Assembly: GCA_023213315.1 (NCBI GenBank)
Contig: JAKCPI010025113.1
Coordinates: forward strand, 1-64,000
Direction of reading: 5' to 3'
DNA: 64,000 nucleotides
From: Euborellia annulipes
Taxonomy: Eukaryota; Arthropoda; Insecta; Dermaptera; Anisolabididae
In this document: piece after piece, positions 63,583-64,000 of the stretch
How the letters are laid out: the number at the start of each line of letters is the position of its first letter
How positions within the stretch are numbered: position 1 is the stretch's first letter
The notes under the pieces: model-generated
Seen by the model: only the letters and a program-made list of their open reading frames with translations
Database searches by the model: none
Told to the model about the DNA's origin: nothing
Position numbers and translations under genes: made by a program

Positions 63583-64000
63583 AAAAAAGAAATGGCGTGA
63601 CATTAATGTCAAACGAATAAATTATTTTATTTTATTTTTTTTGATGGCCATATACTTAACTTCTAATTTTAATCATTCCATCAATTGACTATTAACAAGA
63701 GAGAATAAAATTACACACACACACACACTCACGTGACACTCTTTCAAGTTGTTTATTATTCTATTAAAAAAAAAAAAAAAAAAAAATAGAATCCTAGATG
63801 AGGATTGAGAGAGACCTTGAGCATTTCCATTTTTGCAACACATCAGTTGTTGTTGTTGTTGTGAAATCTTTGTGGCTGATTCAGAGAGTGAGAAATTTTT
63901 CAGGGAGAGGCGCCGCCGCCGCGCACTTCATTTGCAATGCATTATTTTATTATTATTATGCACAACATTCCATTCCATTCTCTTCCAATGTCAACAATTT
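63583..64000. other. Unique end region with microsatellites
   Basis: CA tract (63714-63728), A22-class run (63765), TTG tract (63848-63862), CGCCGCCGCCGCGC (63910). No gene recognised. Confidence 0.4.

Noticed and set aside
63848..63862. TTG repeats and other short tandem tracts as telomere-like sequence
   Set aside because: No TTAGG or TTAGGG array is present; these are ordinary microsatellites.

Overview
This window looks like intergenic or intronic DNA from a large, AT-rich, transposon-dense eukaryotic nuclear genome. Everything recognisable is a eukaryotic repeat: tRNA-derived SINEs with A/B boxes and poly(A) tails, TIR elements with TA, TTAA or 8-bp target duplications, long foldbacks, Helentron-like elements, many microsatellites and very long A/T or G/C runs. 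An invertebrate, possibly an arthropod, is my best guess, but nothing here fixes the taxon. I see no intact protein gene, rRNA, true tRNA or CRISPR array. Most of the sixty-odd short ORFs lie in repeats, microsatellites or low-complexity tracts.

The most informative family is a non-autonomous element of about 0.66-1.04 kb with roughly 16 full or partial copies on both strands (1-141, 4378-5506, 7907-8567, 9833-10511, 12111-12533, 16104-17803, 19308-20219, 21176-21301, 21981-22635, 43377-43580, 55631-55722, 58052-58509, 61025-62057, 62542-63582). It starts with an ~80-bp hairpin (TCTGGTGTGAC...GTCACACCAGA) and ends with a second hairpin (ACTTTCTCT...AGAGAAAGT). A block inside the 5' hairpin is complementary to the 3' terminus. 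This asymmetric arrangement, an internal CA/CCCA/CAGA microsatellite and insertion into A/T runs fit Helentron-associated elements (HINEs). Two nested insertions with related empty sites in the same window define the ends. Most copies carry a perfect RFX X-box palindrome (GTTRCCATGGYAAC type).

Other families, roughly in order: a region of tandem repeat, hAT-end, SINE and inverted repeat (0.4-3.4 kb); the HINE-like elements with family D and family E repeats (4-25 kb); a zone rich in foldbacks carrying CGAAATACGT (26.9-39.3 kb); E repeats, a 27-bp minisatellite and a tandem array of hammerhead-like hairpins (39.7-43.9 kb); a run of TIR elements (44.2-48.8 kb); D and E repeats again (49.6-59.4 kb); and two full-length HINE-like copies (61-63.6 kb). 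A CTGANGA...GAAA hairpin recurs in many otherwise unrelated repeats.

Two places hold possible degraded coding sequence: 30602-31329 on the plus strand and about 32718-33950 on the minus strand. The latter resembles a decayed retroelement or host gene fragment broken by frameshifts and a TIR insertion. Boundaries of repeats without TSD or empty-site evidence are approximate.
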